Assembly: GCF_007990265.1 (NCBI RefSeq)
Contig: NZ_BJWH01000022.1
Coordinates: 17,922 to 81,921, forward strand
From: Cellulomonas terrae
Lineage (GTDB): Bacteria > Actinomycetota > Actinomycetes > Actinomycetales > Cellulomonadaceae
Reading direction: 5' to 3'
DNA length: 64,000 bases
Both the position numbers and the translations under genes were made by a program. The first letter of the stretch is position 1; every line of letters starts with the position of its first letter. The notes under the pieces were generated by a model. The model did not search any database, was not told the DNA's origin, and saw only the letters and a program-made list of their open reading frames with translations. Shown here piece by piece: positions 47,046 through 56,189 of the stretch.

Positions 47046-48233
47046 TCAGCGGGCGCCGAGGGCGTGCTCGAGGGCCAGCTGGTTGAGGCGGACGAACCCG
47101 AAGCCGCGCTCGGCGACGGCGTCGACGTCGAGGTCCTCGTAGGCGGAGCGGTCGTTCAGGAGGTCGGCCAGGGTCTCGCCCTCGGCCAGCGTGGGCTTCG
47201 CGAGGTCCAGCACGCCGGACTCCTCGAACGCCGCCTGGACCTCGGGGTCGGCGCGGAAGGCCTGCGCGCGCTCCTTGAGCAGCAGGTACGTCGCCATGTT
47301 GGCCGACGCGGAGTCCCACACGCCCTGGAAGTCCTCGGTGCGCGACGGCTTGTAGTCGAAGTGCCGCGGGCCGTCGTACGTCGGACCGCCCGACGGGAAG
47401 CCGTTCTCGAGCAGGTCGACCGTGGCGAACGCGGAGAACAGGTCGCCGTGGCCGAAGACCAGGTCCTGGTCGTACTTGATGGACTTCTGGCCGTTCAGGT
47501 CGATGTGGAAGAGCTTGCCCGCCCACAGCGCCAGCGCGATGCCCTGGGTGTAGTTGAGGCCCGCCATCTGCTCGTGGCCGACCTCGGGGTTCAGGCCGAC
47601 GATGTCCGCGTGCTCCAGGCGGTCGATGAGCGCGATCGCGTGGCCGATCGTCGGGAGCAGGATGTCGCCGCGGGGCTCGTTGGGCTTGGGCTCGAGCGCG
47701 ATGCGCAGCTTGTAGCCCTTCTCCTTGATGTACGCGGCGACCGTGTCGATGCCCTCGGCGTAGCGGTCGTGCGCGGCGTTGAGGTCCTTGGCGGAGTCGT
47801 ACTCCGCGCCCTCGCGGCCACCCCACATGACGAAGGTGTCGGCGCCCAGCTCGGCGGCCAGGTCGACGTTGCGGACGACCTTGCGCAGGCCGTAGCGGCG
47901 GACGCGGCGGTCGTTCGACGTGAACGCGCCGTCCTTGAAGATCGGGTGGCTGAACGTGTTGGTGGTGACCATCTCGACGGTGATGCCGGTCTCGTCGAGG
48001 GCGCCCTTGAAGCGGGCGAGGATCTTGTCGCGCTCGGCGTCGTCGGAGCCGAAGGGGACCACGTCGTCGTCGTGGAACGTCACGTGCGCGGCGCCCAGCT
48101 CGGCGAGCTTGTGGACCGACTCCACGGGGTCGAGCCACGGTCGGCTCGCGGACCCGAACTGGTCCTGGGCGTTCCAGCCGACCGTCCAGAGGCCGAACGA
48201 GAACTTGTCTGCACGGGTGGGCTGCGCTGCCAT
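47046..48233 (-). CDS. xylA: Xylose isomerase
   Basis: 395-residue TIM-barrel enzyme interconverting D-xylose and D-xylulose. Signatures include [13 protein letters not shown] (catalytic His), [35 protein letters not shown] (metal-binding Glu) and [22 protein letters not shown]. Length is that of the short actinobacterial (Streptomyces-type) class I enzyme. ATG 48233 has AGGAG at normal spacing; an in-frame start 15 bases upstream is less likely. Divergent from the ROK regulator over a shared palindrome. Confidence 0.97.
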   Translation of the reverse strand: MAAQPTRADKFSFGLWTVGWNAQDQFGSASRPWLDPVESVHKLAELGAAHVTFHDDDVVPFGSDDAERDKILARFKGALDETGITVEMVTTNTFSHPIFKDGAFTSNDRRVRRYGLRKVVRNVDLAAELGADTFVMWGGREGAEYDSAKDLNAAHDRYAEGIDTVAAYIKEKGYKLRIALEPKPNEPRGDILLPTIGHAIALIDRLEHADIVGLNPEVGHEQMAGLNYTQGIALALWAGKLFHIDLNGQKSIKYDQDLVFGHGDLFSAFATVDLLENGFPSGGPTYDGPRHFDYKPSRTEDFQGVWDSASANMATYLLLKERAQAFRADPEVQAAFEESGVLDLAKPTLAEGETLADLLNDRSAYEDLDVDAVAERGFGFVRLNQLALEHALGAR

Positions 48234-48256
48234 CACGCGTCTCCTCATCGAGATGA

Positions 48257-48277
48257 ATCCGGTTTAGTTTGCCGGAT
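48257..48277. promoter_or_regulatory. Probable ROK operator between xylA and the regulator
   Basis: ATCCGG-TTTAGTTTG-CCGGAT is a perfect six-base inverted repeat around nine bases, in the 78-base gap between the divergent xylA and ROK genes. TTTAGTTTG-like half-sites are typical of actinobacterial ROK/XylR operators. It lies about 24 bases from the xylA start and upstream of the regulator's TAGGGT -10, so it could control both. Confidence 0.6.
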
Positions 48278-48311
48278 GAATTTATCCCGAGAAGCCGGTA
48301 GGGTCAAGCGC

Positions 48312-49511
48312 ATGCCGACGCCCGAACCCCGCGACCCGTCGCGCGTGGCCCGGCAGGCGCAGATGCGCGACCAGAACCTCGGGGTCGCGCTGCGGGGGAT
48401 CGTCGACGCTCCCGAGCCGCCGTCCCGGGCCCAGCTCGCCGCGTCCGAGGGGTTGGCCAGGGCGACCGTCTCCGGGCTCGTCGACCACCTCATCGAGGCC
48501 CGCCTCGTGCGCGAGCTGGAGCCCACGCCGACCCTGCGCGCAGGCCGTCCCGCGGTGCCGCTGGCCCCCGCGCGGGGCACCGTCGCGGGCGTCGGCATGG
48601 AGGTCAACGTCGACTACCTGGGTGTCCGGGCGATCGACCTCGCAGGGGACGTGCTGGCCGAGCACGTCGAGCTCGACGACCTGCGCGACGCCGAGCCCGA
48701 GACCGTCCTGCACCGGCTCGCCGCGCTCGTCGCCCCCGTGCTCGACGAGCTCCGGGCCGGGGGAGTCCGCATCGCCGGCACCGCCCTCGCGCTGCCCGGG
48801 CTGGTCGACCGCGTCACCGGCCCCCTGCGCATCGCCCCGAACCTCGGCTGGCGGGACGTGGACGTCGTCGGCGCCCTCTTCGCCCTCACGTCGTTCCCCC
48901 CGCGCGTCGCCAACGAGGCCAACCTCGCCGCCCGCGCGGAGGCCCACGCCCGCCGCGGCTCGCCCAGCTTCGCGTACGTGTCCGGCGAGGTCGGCATCGG
49001 TGGCGCGATCGTCCTCGACGGCGAGATCTTCCCCGGCCGGCACGGCTGGAGCGGCGAGATCGGGCACATCGTCGTCGACGCCTTCCGCGGACCCCGCGCG
49101 TCCGACGGGAGCCTCGAGGCCCTGGCCGGGCAGGACGCCATGCTCCGCGCCGCGGGCCTCCCGCCGACCGCCCGGCTCGATGCCCTGCTCGACGCGCTCG
49201 CCGTCGACGACCCCCGTGCGACGGCCGCCGTCGCGCAGGCCGCCCGAGCGCTCGGCGTCGCCCTGGCGAGCGTGGCCAACGTCGTCGACGTCGGTGAGGT
49301 GGTGCTCGGCGGGACCTTCGGTCAGCTCTTCGACCACGTGCACGACGAGGTCGCCGCCCGCCTCGACGAGCTCGTCATCTTCGCCCCCTGGTCGCCGCTC
49401 GTGGTCTCCCCGGCGCGCGCGGGCCAGTACCCGGCGATGACCGGCGGTGCGTTGGCAGCCCTGTCCACGGTCCTGGTGGACCCAGCGGAGTGGCTCCGCA
49501 CCCAGGCATGA
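48312..49511 (+). CDS. ROK-family transcriptional repressor (XylR-like)
   Basis: 399-residue ROK repressor, probably sensing xylose. An N-terminal winged HTH (SRAQLAASEGLARATVSGLVDHLIEARLV, broken here only for reading) precedes the ROK sugar-kinase-like domain. Family features include TALALPGLVDR, ANLAARAEAHARRG and GEVGIGGAIVLDGEIFPGRHGWSGEIGH-type loop. The zinc cysteines of many ROK proteins are absent. TAGGGT (48299-48304) lies seven bases before the ATG, suggesting leaderless initiation; an upstream in-frame ATG at 48276 falls inside the operator. It diverges from xylA, its likely target. Confidence 0.88.
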   Translation: MPTPEPRDPSRVARQAQMRDQNLGVALRGIVDAPEPPSRAQLAASEGLARATVSGLVDHLIEARLVRELEPTPTLRAGRPAVPLAPARGTVAGVGMEVNVDYLGVRAIDLAGDVLAEHVELDDLRDAEPETVLHRLAALVAPVLDELRAGGVRIAGTALALPGLVDRVTGPLRIAPNLGWRDVDVVGALFALTSFPPRVANEANLAARAEAHARRGSPSFAYVSGEVGIGGAIVLDGEIFPGRHGWSGEIGHIVVDAFRGPRASDGSLEALAGQDAMLRAAGLPPTARLDALLDALAVDDPRATAAVAQAARALGVALASVANVVDVGEVVLGGTFGQLFDHVHDEVAARLDELVIFAPWSPLVVSPARAGQYPAMTGGALAALSTVLVDPAEWLRTQA

Positions 49512-49538
49512 GCCAACGACCCCCCCGCCCTCCAGCCT

Positions 49539-49584
49539 GACGTCCGCACAAGTGGTCGCTATACCGCGCGCATGTGCGGACGTC
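49539..49584. repeat. Hairpin element, copy 4a
   Basis: GACGTCCGCACA (49539-49550) pairs with TGTGCGGACGTC (49573-49584). The loop contains AGTGGTCGCTATACCGCG, which recurs with few changes in the adjacent unit 4b, so loop and stem are both conserved here. Confidence 0.75.
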
Positions 49585-49600
49585 CCGCACCCGCTGCGCA

Positions 49601-49644
49601 ACGTCCGCACCAGTGGGCGCTCTAGCGCGAGTCCATGCGGACGT
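49601..49644. repeat. Hairpin element, copy 4b
   Basis: ACGTCCGCA (49601-49609) pairs with TGCGGACGT (49636-49644). The loop AGTGGGCGCTCTAGCGCG closely matches that of unit 4a, and both units are followed by CCCGC. The pair is a tandem duplication about 61 bases apart. Confidence 0.7.
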
Positions 49645-49836
49645 CCCGCCGGTGACGTCGGTCCGGTGGGCGCGTGAGGGTGCCGACGTTCCTGGGGTGG
49701 GCGCGGGTCAGGCTGCGTTGCGGAGCATGAGCTCCGGCTCGGTGTCGCGGCCCATGAGCGGGTCAGGGGGAGCCACGGGTGTGTGCGGCGGACGTGCACG
49801 GGCCGTGGTGCCGCCGTCGCCGTAGGCTCCCGGATC

Positions 49837-50856
49837 GTGAGCGCGCAGCAGACACCCTTGTGGATCGGTACCTACCCCGTCGCCGGAGCGGGGACGCCCG
49901 TCGGTCAGGGGGAGGGGATCTGGCGGGTCGACCTCGATCCCGCGACGGGTGCGCTGAGCAACGCACGGCAGGTCGTCGAGACGCCGTCGCCGAGCTTCCT
50001 CGCGCTGCACGGGTCGGTGCTGTACGCGGTGAACGAGCAGACGGACGGCACGGTCAGCGCCTTCGACGTCGTCGGCGACTCGCTGGTGCACCGGGCGACG
50101 GTCCCGTCGGGGGGAGCGGACCCGTGCCACCTGCTGCTCGACGGCGACGTGCTGCTGGTCGCCAACTACTCCTCGGGCACCCTCGGCGTCCTGCCGCTGG
50201 ACGGGGACGGCGGCTTCGCGACGCAGGGTCCGGCGCAGGTGCTGGGTCACGTCGGGTCGGGTCCCGACGAGGACCGGCAGGAGTCTCCGCACGCGCACTT
50301 CGTCGCCCTCGACCCGAGCGGCGCGTCCGTGCTGGTGGTCGACCTGGGCACGGACGAGATCCGCCGGTACCGCCGCGAGGGCGACCGGCTGGTCGAGGAC
50401 GGCATCGCGGCGGTGCTCCCGGCGGGCACGGGCCCGCGGCACGTGGCGTTCAGTGCCGACGGGCGGTTCGCGTACGTCGTGGGCGAGCTGGACGTCACGG
50501 TCCGGGTGCTGGCGTGGGAGGCGGGTGTCGGGACGGTGGTGCAGACGGTCCCCGCGACGACGACGCCCGCGGCGGAGCGCCGGCTGCCGTCGCACGTCGT
50601 CCGCGACGGGGACCGGCTGCTGGTCGGCGTGCGGGCGTCGGACGTGCTCGCGCGGTTCACGATCCGCCCGGACGGGCTGCTCGACCCGGTCGCCGACGAC
50701 TCCCTGCCGGGCGCGTGGCCGCGGCACCTCGGCGTGGTCGACGGGTGGACGGTCGTCGCGGAGCAGGTGTCGGGCACCCTCTCGGTCCTGGCCGCCGACG
50801 GCTTGGTGGTCGGCACGCTCGAGCTCCCGTCGCCGACCTGCGTGCTGCCGGCCTGA
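49837..50856 (+). CDS. Lactonase-family beta-propeller protein
   Basis: 339-residue protein of the lactonase (PF10282) family, related to 6-phosphogluconolactonase YbhE. Repeats across the length form a seven-bladed propeller: LWIGTYPVAG, FLALHGSVLYAVNE, HLLLDGDVLLVANYSSGTLGV, PHAHFVALDPSG and GPRHVAFSADGRFAYVVGEL. No signal peptide. GTG 49837 follows TAGGCT by eight bases. It sits between the xylose genes and the GH3 enzyme, so a role in sugar-lactone hydrolysis (for example gluconolactone or xylonolactone) fits but is unproven. Confidence 0.8.
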   Translation: MSAQQTPLWIGTYPVAGAGTPVGQGEGIWRVDLDPATGALSNARQVVETPSPSFLALHGSVLYAVNEQTDGTVSAFDVVGDSLVHRATVPSGGADPCHLLLDGDVLLVANYSSGTLGVLPLDGDGGFATQGPAQVLGHVGSGPDEDRQESPHAHFVALDPSGASVLVVDLGTDEIRRYRREGDRLVEDGIAAVLPAGTGPRHVAFSADGRFAYVVGELDVTVRVLAWEAGVGTVVQTVPATTTPAAERRLPSHVVRDGDRLLVGVRASDVLARFTIRPDGLLDPVADDSLPGAWPRHLGVVDGWTVVAEQVSGTLSVLAADGLVVGTLELPSPTCVLPA

Positions 50857-50929
50857 CGGCGCGGGGGCGCGTCGGTCGAGATCGCCGGGAAAGCCCGGAA
50901 ACGTCCGTTATCTAATCGTGATCTTCCCG

Positions 50930-50969
50930 ACTTACCGCTCAGTAAGTGATTGTGATTGTCTGGCAATCA
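50930..50969. promoter_or_regulatory. Two nested inverted repeats upstream of the GH3 gene
   Basis: ACTTAC-CGCTCA-GTAAGT (50930-50947) is a perfect inverted repeat with six-base spacing, typical of TetR-type operators. Directly adjoining it, TGATTG (50947-50952) and CAATCA (50964-50969) form a second. Both lie in an AT-richer 205-base gap before the GH3 start, near a possible TATCTAAT -10 at about 50909. No cognate regulator is next to it. Confidence 0.5.
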
Positions 50970-51061
50970 GTCGCGGGCGTCGACGGGGCAACGAGGCCTG
51001 GTAGGCGCCGCGCGTCAGTGGCTGCGCAACGGGGCTCGGCCACGCCATCAGGGGAGCGACC

Positions 51062-54000
51062 GTGCGCCGTGCCGACCGTCTGAACGCCCTTCCCGCCAGT
51101 CTCGCCGCGATGGCGCTGGTCGTCCCGCTGGCCCTGGTCGGGCTCGCCGCCCCCGCCGCCGCGGCGCCCGGTGACCTCGCGCGGACCGGCACCGCGACGG
51201 CCGACGTCTTCCAGTCCGACGGCGACGGCACGTTCCCGCCCGATGCGGCGATCGACGGCGACCCGGCCACCCGCTGGGCCAGCGGCAACGGCCCCGACGA
51301 GGACGTGGAGTTCACCGCCTGGCTCCAGGTCGACCTCGGTGCGGAGGCAGCCGTCGACCACGTGGTCCTGGCGTGGGAGGCGGCGTTCGCGGCGGGGTAC
51401 GAGGTCCAGGTGGCCACCGCACCCGACGAGTGGACCACCGTGCACACCGAGGCTGCGGGCGACGGCGGCACCGACGACATCACGTTCGCGGCCACCGACG
51501 CCCGGTACGTGCGGCTGCAGATGACCGAGCGGACCAGCTTCGACTGGGACCCCGCCCGCCTGCACTGGTACGGCTACTCGCTCTTCTCGTTCGAGGTCTA
51601 CGGGACCGCGACGCAGGCCGCCGTCGCGTTCGCGAGGTCCGGCACGACCGTCCCCGCGGGCGACGACGCGACGGTCCCGCTGATCCTGGCGACGGCCGCC
51701 GGCACGGACACGACCGTCCGCGTCCGGTCGACCGGCGGCACGGGCGTCCCCGGCACGGACTACACCGCGGTCGACGAGACGGTCACGTTCCCGGCCGGCA
51801 CGACGGAGGCGACCGTCACGGTGCCCACGGTCGACCACGGGCCGCTGGGCCAGGTCCGCACGGTGGAGCTGACCCTGTCCGAGCCGTCCGACGGTCTGGT
51901 GCTGGGCGGCCGCACGACGAGCACGGTCACGATCACCCCGCACGGCGACCTGCCGGACGTCGGCGGCGTCACCGTGCTCGACGACTACGAGTCGGGCGTC
52001 CCCACCGGCTACACCACCTGGGGCATCAGCGCGCCGGTCACTCCCGTGCTCAGCACCGAGCCCGTGGACCGCGGCGGCAGCGCGCTCGTCGCGACGGTGG
52101 GCGGCACCCCGGCGGCGGGCGACTGGTTCGGGTTCACGCACGACATCGCGGCCACGGACTGGTCCGCGCACGACGGCTTCACGTTCTGGTTCCTCGGCAC
52201 GGGCGGGGGAGGCCTGCTCCGGTACGAGCTCAAGAGCGGCGGCCAGCTGTTCGAGCGCTCCGTCACCGACGACACCGCGGGCTGGCGCCAGGTCAACGTG
52301 GCGTTCTCGCAGCTGCGGCTCAAGGGCAACCCGGCCTCGGACGCCCGGTTCGACCCGTCGGCGAGCACGGGCTTCGCGGTCACGCTGACCGACCTCGGTG
52401 CGGGCGCGTGGACGTTCGACGACCTCGGCCTGTACGACCGGGTGAGCACGATCGAGGACGCCGAGGGGGAGGTCCCGATCGCCGCGCCCGGCAGCACGGT
52501 CGGCATCTTCACGTGGGGCTCCGCCGCCGACCTGGTGCGCCTCGGTGTCACGGAGCAGGAGCGTGAGGGCGTGCCGGCCGGCAACCACGTGCTGTCGGGT
52601 GACTACCAGATCCCCTCGGGCGGCTGGGGCGGCTACAGCCAGAACCTGGCCGCCGGGCAGGACTGGAGCTCGTTCCGGGGCATCCGGCTCGCCTGGTACG
52701 CGTCCCAGCCGACGCGCCCGGCGTCCCCGACCGCGGGCGACGACATCAAGGTCGAGCTCAAGGACGGCGGCCCCGACGGAGAGCACTCCGAGGTGTGGGC
52801 GGCCACGTTCAAGGACAACTGGTCCAGCGACGGCAGCCGCTGGAAGATCGTGGACCTGCCGTTCTCGCAGTTCACGCTCAGCGGCTACCAGCCGGGGGAC
52901 GCGGCGACGCGCAACGGCACGCTCGACCTGACGTCCGCGTGGGGCTACGCCGTCACGTTCGTGCCGGGCACCGCGACGCCGGTCGCCTGGGCGATCGACG
53001 ACGTGCAGCTGTACGGCTCGGCGGTCCCGGCTCCGACGGCCACCGTCGGCGCACCGGACGTCGTCCTCGTCGACCCGGGCGAGACCGCGCAGGTCCCGGT
53101 GACGCTGACGACGACGGACGGCCAGCCCCTGCCCGCGGACGTGACCGTCGAGTACGCGGACGGTGCAGGCACGGCAGAACCCGGCACGCACTACACCGCG
53201 TTCTCCGGCACCCTCACGTTCGCCGCGGGCACGGCGTCGGGGACGACGCAGACCATCGACGTGCTCACGCACGCGACCGAGGCCGTCGACGACGCGCGCA
53301 CGCTGACCGTCGACCTGACCGCCGACGGCGCGGCCGTCGGCACGACCCCCAAGGTCGTCCTGAACGCGGTCGGGGCGGCGTACCTGGACCCGACGACGCC
53401 GACCGCCGAGCGCGTCGAGGACCTGCTGGGCCGGATGACGCTCGCGGAGAAGATCGGCCAGATGACCCAGGCCGAGCGCCTCGGCCTCCAGTCACCCAGC
53501 CAGATCGCCGACCTCGGCCTCGGGTCGGTGCTGTCCGGCGGCGGTTCGGTGCCGGCGCCGAACACCGCGACCGGCTGGGCGGACATGATCGACGGCTTCC
53601 AGCGGCAGGCCCTGTCGACACGGCTGCAGATCCCGCTGGTCTACGGCGTGGACGCGGTGCACGGCCACAACAACGTGGTGGGGGCGACGATCTTCCCGCA
53701 CAACCAGGGGCTGGGCGCCGCGCGCGACGCCGACCTCGTCGAGCGGGTGCAGCGCACGACCGCGCAGGAGGTCCGCGCGACCGGCGTCCCGTGGACGTTC
53801 GCCCCGTGCCTGTGCGTGACGCGCGACGAGCGGTGGGGTCGCTCGTACGAGTCGTTCGGCGAGGATCCCGCCCTCGTGACCGCGATGGCCGAAGCCTCCG
53901 TGGTCGGTCTCCAGGGTGCAGAGGAAGCAGACCTCTCCGGCCCCGACAAGGTCCTCGCGACGGCCAAGCACTGGGTCGGGGACGGCGGCACCACGTACGA

Positions 54001-56098
54001 CCCGGCGCTCGCGGGCTCCGGCTACCCGATCGACCAGGGCATCACGCGCGTCGACAGCCTCGACGAGCTCCGGCGCCTGCACGTCGACCCGTACGTGCCC
54101 GCGATCGAGGCGGGCGTCGGCTCGATCATGCCGTCGTACTCCGCGGTCTCGGTCGCGGGGGCGGACCCGCTCCGCATGCACGAGCACGGCGCCCTGAACA
54201 CCGACCTGCTCAAGGACGAGCTCGGGTTCGACGGGTTCCTCATCAGCGACTGGGAGGGCATCGACAAGCTCCCCGGCGGGACGTACGCCGACAAGGCGGC
54301 ACGGTCGGTGAACGCTGGTCTCGACATGGCGATGGCGCCGTACAACTTCGGCGCGTTCATCACCGCGCTCACCGGCAAGGTCGGCTCCGGCGACGTCGCA
54401 CAGGAGCGGGTCGACGACGCGGTGCGACGGATCCTCGGGCAGAAGTTCGCGCTGGGGCTGTTCGACGCCCCGTTCGCGGACCGGTCGCAGGCGGCGGACG
54501 TGGGGTCCGACGCGCACCGCGCGGTGGCCCGGGAGGCAGCGGCGAGGTCGCAGGTCCTGCTGAAGAACGCCGACGGTCTGCTGCCGTTGGCCGCGGACAC
54601 GAAGGTGTACGTCGCCGGTTCCAACGCCGACGACCTGGGCAACCAGGCGGGAGGCTGGACGATCTCGTGGCAGGGCGGCTCGGGCGACACCACCCTCGGG
54701 ACGTCGATCCTGGAGGGCATCCGGGCGGTCGACCCTGCGGTCACCCACTCGAAGGACGCCTCGGCACCGGTCGGAGACGCGCAGGTCGGCGTCGTCGTGG
54801 TCGGCGAGACGCCGTACGCCGAGGGTCAGGGCGACGTCGGCAACAACGGGAAGTCGCTGAGCCTGAGCGCGGCCGACCGGACCGCGATCGACACGGTCTG
54901 CGGCGCCCTGCCGTGCGCGGTGCTCGTCGTGTCGGGCCGCCCGCAGCTGGTCACCGACCACATGGGCGCGATCGACGCGCTGGTGGCCTCCTGGCTGCCG
55001 GGCACCGAGGGCGCCGGGGTGGCCGACGTCCTGTTCGGGACGCAGCCGTTCACCGGGCGGCTGCCCGTCAGCTGGCCCGCCGCGGCCGACCAGGTCCCCG
55101 TCAACGTCGGCGACGGCACGTACGCGCCGCTCTTCCCGTACGGCTGGGGCCTGCGCACCGACGCGCAGCGGGACCGGCTCACGGCGCTCGTCGCCACGCT
55201 GCCCGACGGCGACGCGCAGGACGCGGTCCAGGCGGTGCTCGACGCGCCGGTCTGGGACGGCACGGCACTCGGCCCGGCGCGCACGGGTCAGGCGGTCCGG
55301 CTGCTCGCCGCCGCAGCGGCCGAGCTGGACGGCACCGACCGTGACACCGCCGCAGCAGCCGGCGTCGTCGTCTCTCTGGTCCGCGACCTCGCGCAGGACG
55401 CCTCCGCCGCCGACGACGCCGGCACGACCGCCGACGCCGAGCACGCTCTGATGTCCGGCGACGCCTCCGGTGCCGTCGACCTGCTCGCGGACGTCCTGGG
55501 CGTCTCCACCGCGCCGCCGGTGACGTCGACGACGACCCTGTCGCTCTCGTCGCCCGTCGCGATCTTCGGCAAGCCGGTGACGGCCAAGGTCTCTGTGCGG
55601 GGCGGGTCCCCGACGGGGTCGGTCCAGGTGCTCGTCGACGGCGCGGCGGTGGCCACCGTGCCGCTCGCTGCGGACGGCACGGCCAAGGTCCGCCTGCCGG
55701 CCGACGTCGCCACCGGGCGGCACCGGGTCACCGCCGTGTACGGGGGTGCCCCCGACGCGGACCCGCCGGTGCTCGGGTCGACCTCGCGCGCCGCGTCGCT
55801 CACCGTGACGAGGGCGCTGCCGACGGTCGGCACGGACGGCACCGACTGGACCGTGCGGCGCAGCGACCCCAAGGACGTCCACGTGCAGGTCACCGGCGTC
55901 GCGGGGGTCGTCCCGACCGGCACGGTCGACGTCTGGGTGAACGGTCTGCGCCGCGGCACGGCGACCCTCGACGCCCGCGGGACGGCGGTCGTGACGCTCC
56001 CGAAGACGACCTCCACCTCGCTCGTCGTCGTCACCTATGCGGGTGACCGCACCTACCTCCCGTGGGTCGCGGCACCCCACCTGCTCGTCGTGCGATGA
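51062..56098 (+). CDS. Giant secreted GH3 glycosidase
   Basis: 1678-residue secreted enzyme, roughly twice the usual GH3 length. Signal peptide 1-36; F5/8-type (CBM32-like) domain about 38-182; Calx-beta 185-295; two CBM11-like galactose-binding modules about 305-465 and 478-660; second Calx-beta 670-765. The GH3 N-domain (773-1130) has nucleophile D1063 in ISDWEGIDK; the GH3 C-domain runs to 1365. An Ala-rich helical stretch and two Ig-like domains (1489-1580, 1589-1678) end it. Closest fits are exo-beta-glucosidases/glucanases acting on beta-1,3/1,4-glucans. GTG start after GGGGAG. Confidence 0.92.
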   Translation: MRRADRLNALPASLAAMALVVPLALVGLAAPAAAAPGDLARTGTATADVFQSDGDGTFPPDAAIDGDPATRWASGNGPDEDVEFTAWLQVDLGAEAAVDHVVLAWEAAFAAGYEVQVATAPDEWTTVHTEAAGDGGTDDITFAATDARYVRLQMTERTSFDWDPARLHWYGYSLFSFEVYGTATQAAVAFARSGTTVPAGDDATVPLILATAAGTDTTVRVRSTGGTGVPGTDYTAVDETVTFPAGTTEATVTVPTVDHGPLGQVRTVELTLSEPSDGLVLGGRTTSTVTITPHGDLPDVGGVTVLDDYESGVPTGYTTWGISAPVTPVLSTEPVDRGGSALVATVGGTPAAGDWFGFTHDIAATDWSAHDGFTFWFLGTGGGGLLRYELKSGGQLFERSVTDDTAGWRQVNVAFSQLRLKGNPASDARFDPSASTGFAVTLTDLGAGAWTFDDLGLYDRVSTIEDAEGEVPIAAPGSTVGIFTWGSAADLVRLGVTEQEREGVPAGNHVLSGDYQIPSGGWGGYSQNLAAGQDWSSFRGIRLAWYASQPTRPASPTAGDDIKVELKDGGPDGEHSEVWAATFKDNWSSDGSRWKIVDLPFSQFTLSGYQPGDAATRNGTLDLTSAWGYAVTFVPGTATPVAWAIDDVQLYGSAVPAPTATVGAPDVVLVDPGETAQVPVTLTTTDGQPLPADVTVEYADGAGTAEPGTHYTAFSGTLTFAAGTASGTTQTIDVLTHATEAVDDARTLTVDLTADGAAVGTTPKVVLNAVGAAYLDPTTPTAERVEDLLGRMTLAEKIGQMTQAERLGLQSPSQIADLGLGSVLSGGGSVPAPNTATGWADMIDGFQRQALSTRLQIPLVYGVDAVHGHNNVVGATIFPHNQGLGAARDADLVERVQRTTAQEVRATGVPWTFAPCLCVTRDERWGRSYESFGEDPALVTAMAEASVVGLQGAEEADLSGPDKVLATAKHWVGDGGTTYDPALAGSGYPIDQGITRVDSLDELRRLHVDPYVPAIEAGVGSIMPSYSAVSVAGADPLRMHEHGALNTDLLKDELGFDGFLISDWEGIDKLPGGTYADKAARSVNAGLDMAMAPYNFGAFITALTGKVGSGDVAQERVDDAVRRILGQKFALGLFDAPFADRSQAADVGSDAHRAVAREAAARSQVLLKNADGLLPLAADTKVYVAGSNADDLGNQAGGWTISWQGGSGDTTLGTSILEGIRAVDPAVTHSKDASAPVGDAQVGVVVVGETPYAEGQGDVGNNGKSLSLSAADRTAIDTVCGALPCAVLVVSGRPQLVTDHMGAIDALVASWLPGTEGAGVADVLFGTQPFTGRLPVSWPAAADQVPVNVGDGTYAPLFPYGWGLRTDAQRDRLTALVATLPDGDAQDAVQAVLDAPVWDGTALGPARTGQAVRLLAAAAAELDGTDRDTAAAAGVVVSLVRDLAQDASAADDAGTTADAEHALMSGDASGAVDLLADVLGVSTAPPVTSTTTLSLSSPVAIFGKPVTAKVSVRGGSPTGSVQVLVDGAAVATVPLAADGTAKVRLPADVATGRHRVTAVYGGAPDADPPVLGSTSRAASLTVTRALPTVGTDGTDWTVRRSDPKDVHVQVTGVAGVVPTGTVDVWVNGLRRGTATLDARGTAVVTLPKTTSTSLVVVTYAGDRTYLPWVAAPHLLVVR

Positions 56099-56189
56099 CT
56101 CCAACGGGTGACGTGGGGAGGAAAACCTCCAGGACCTGCACGGACATGCCGATCCTCTCGTCGTCGACGACGAACGAGGAGGTTCCGCG

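Larger units (their letters stand above)
49512..49836. other. Repeat-bearing gap between ROK gene and lactonase
   Basis: 325 bases without a supported gene. It holds two tandem hairpin units of the ACGTCCGCAC family (49539-49644). From 49708 the - strand can be read as a short open C-terminus ending PLMGRDTEPELMLRNAA, which could be the tail of a lost gene but matches nothing I know. The lactonase promoter (TAGGCT at 49823) ends the gap. Confidence 0.5.

Noticed and set aside
49539..49644. CRISPR-like array
   Set aside because: Only two units with internal palindromes and homologous loops rather than unique spacers; no cas genes nearby.
49708..49840. Short - strand reading frame ending in PLMGRDTEPELMLRNAA
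   Set aside because: No start codon, ribosome site or recognised family; noted as a possible gene tail but not supported as a CDS.
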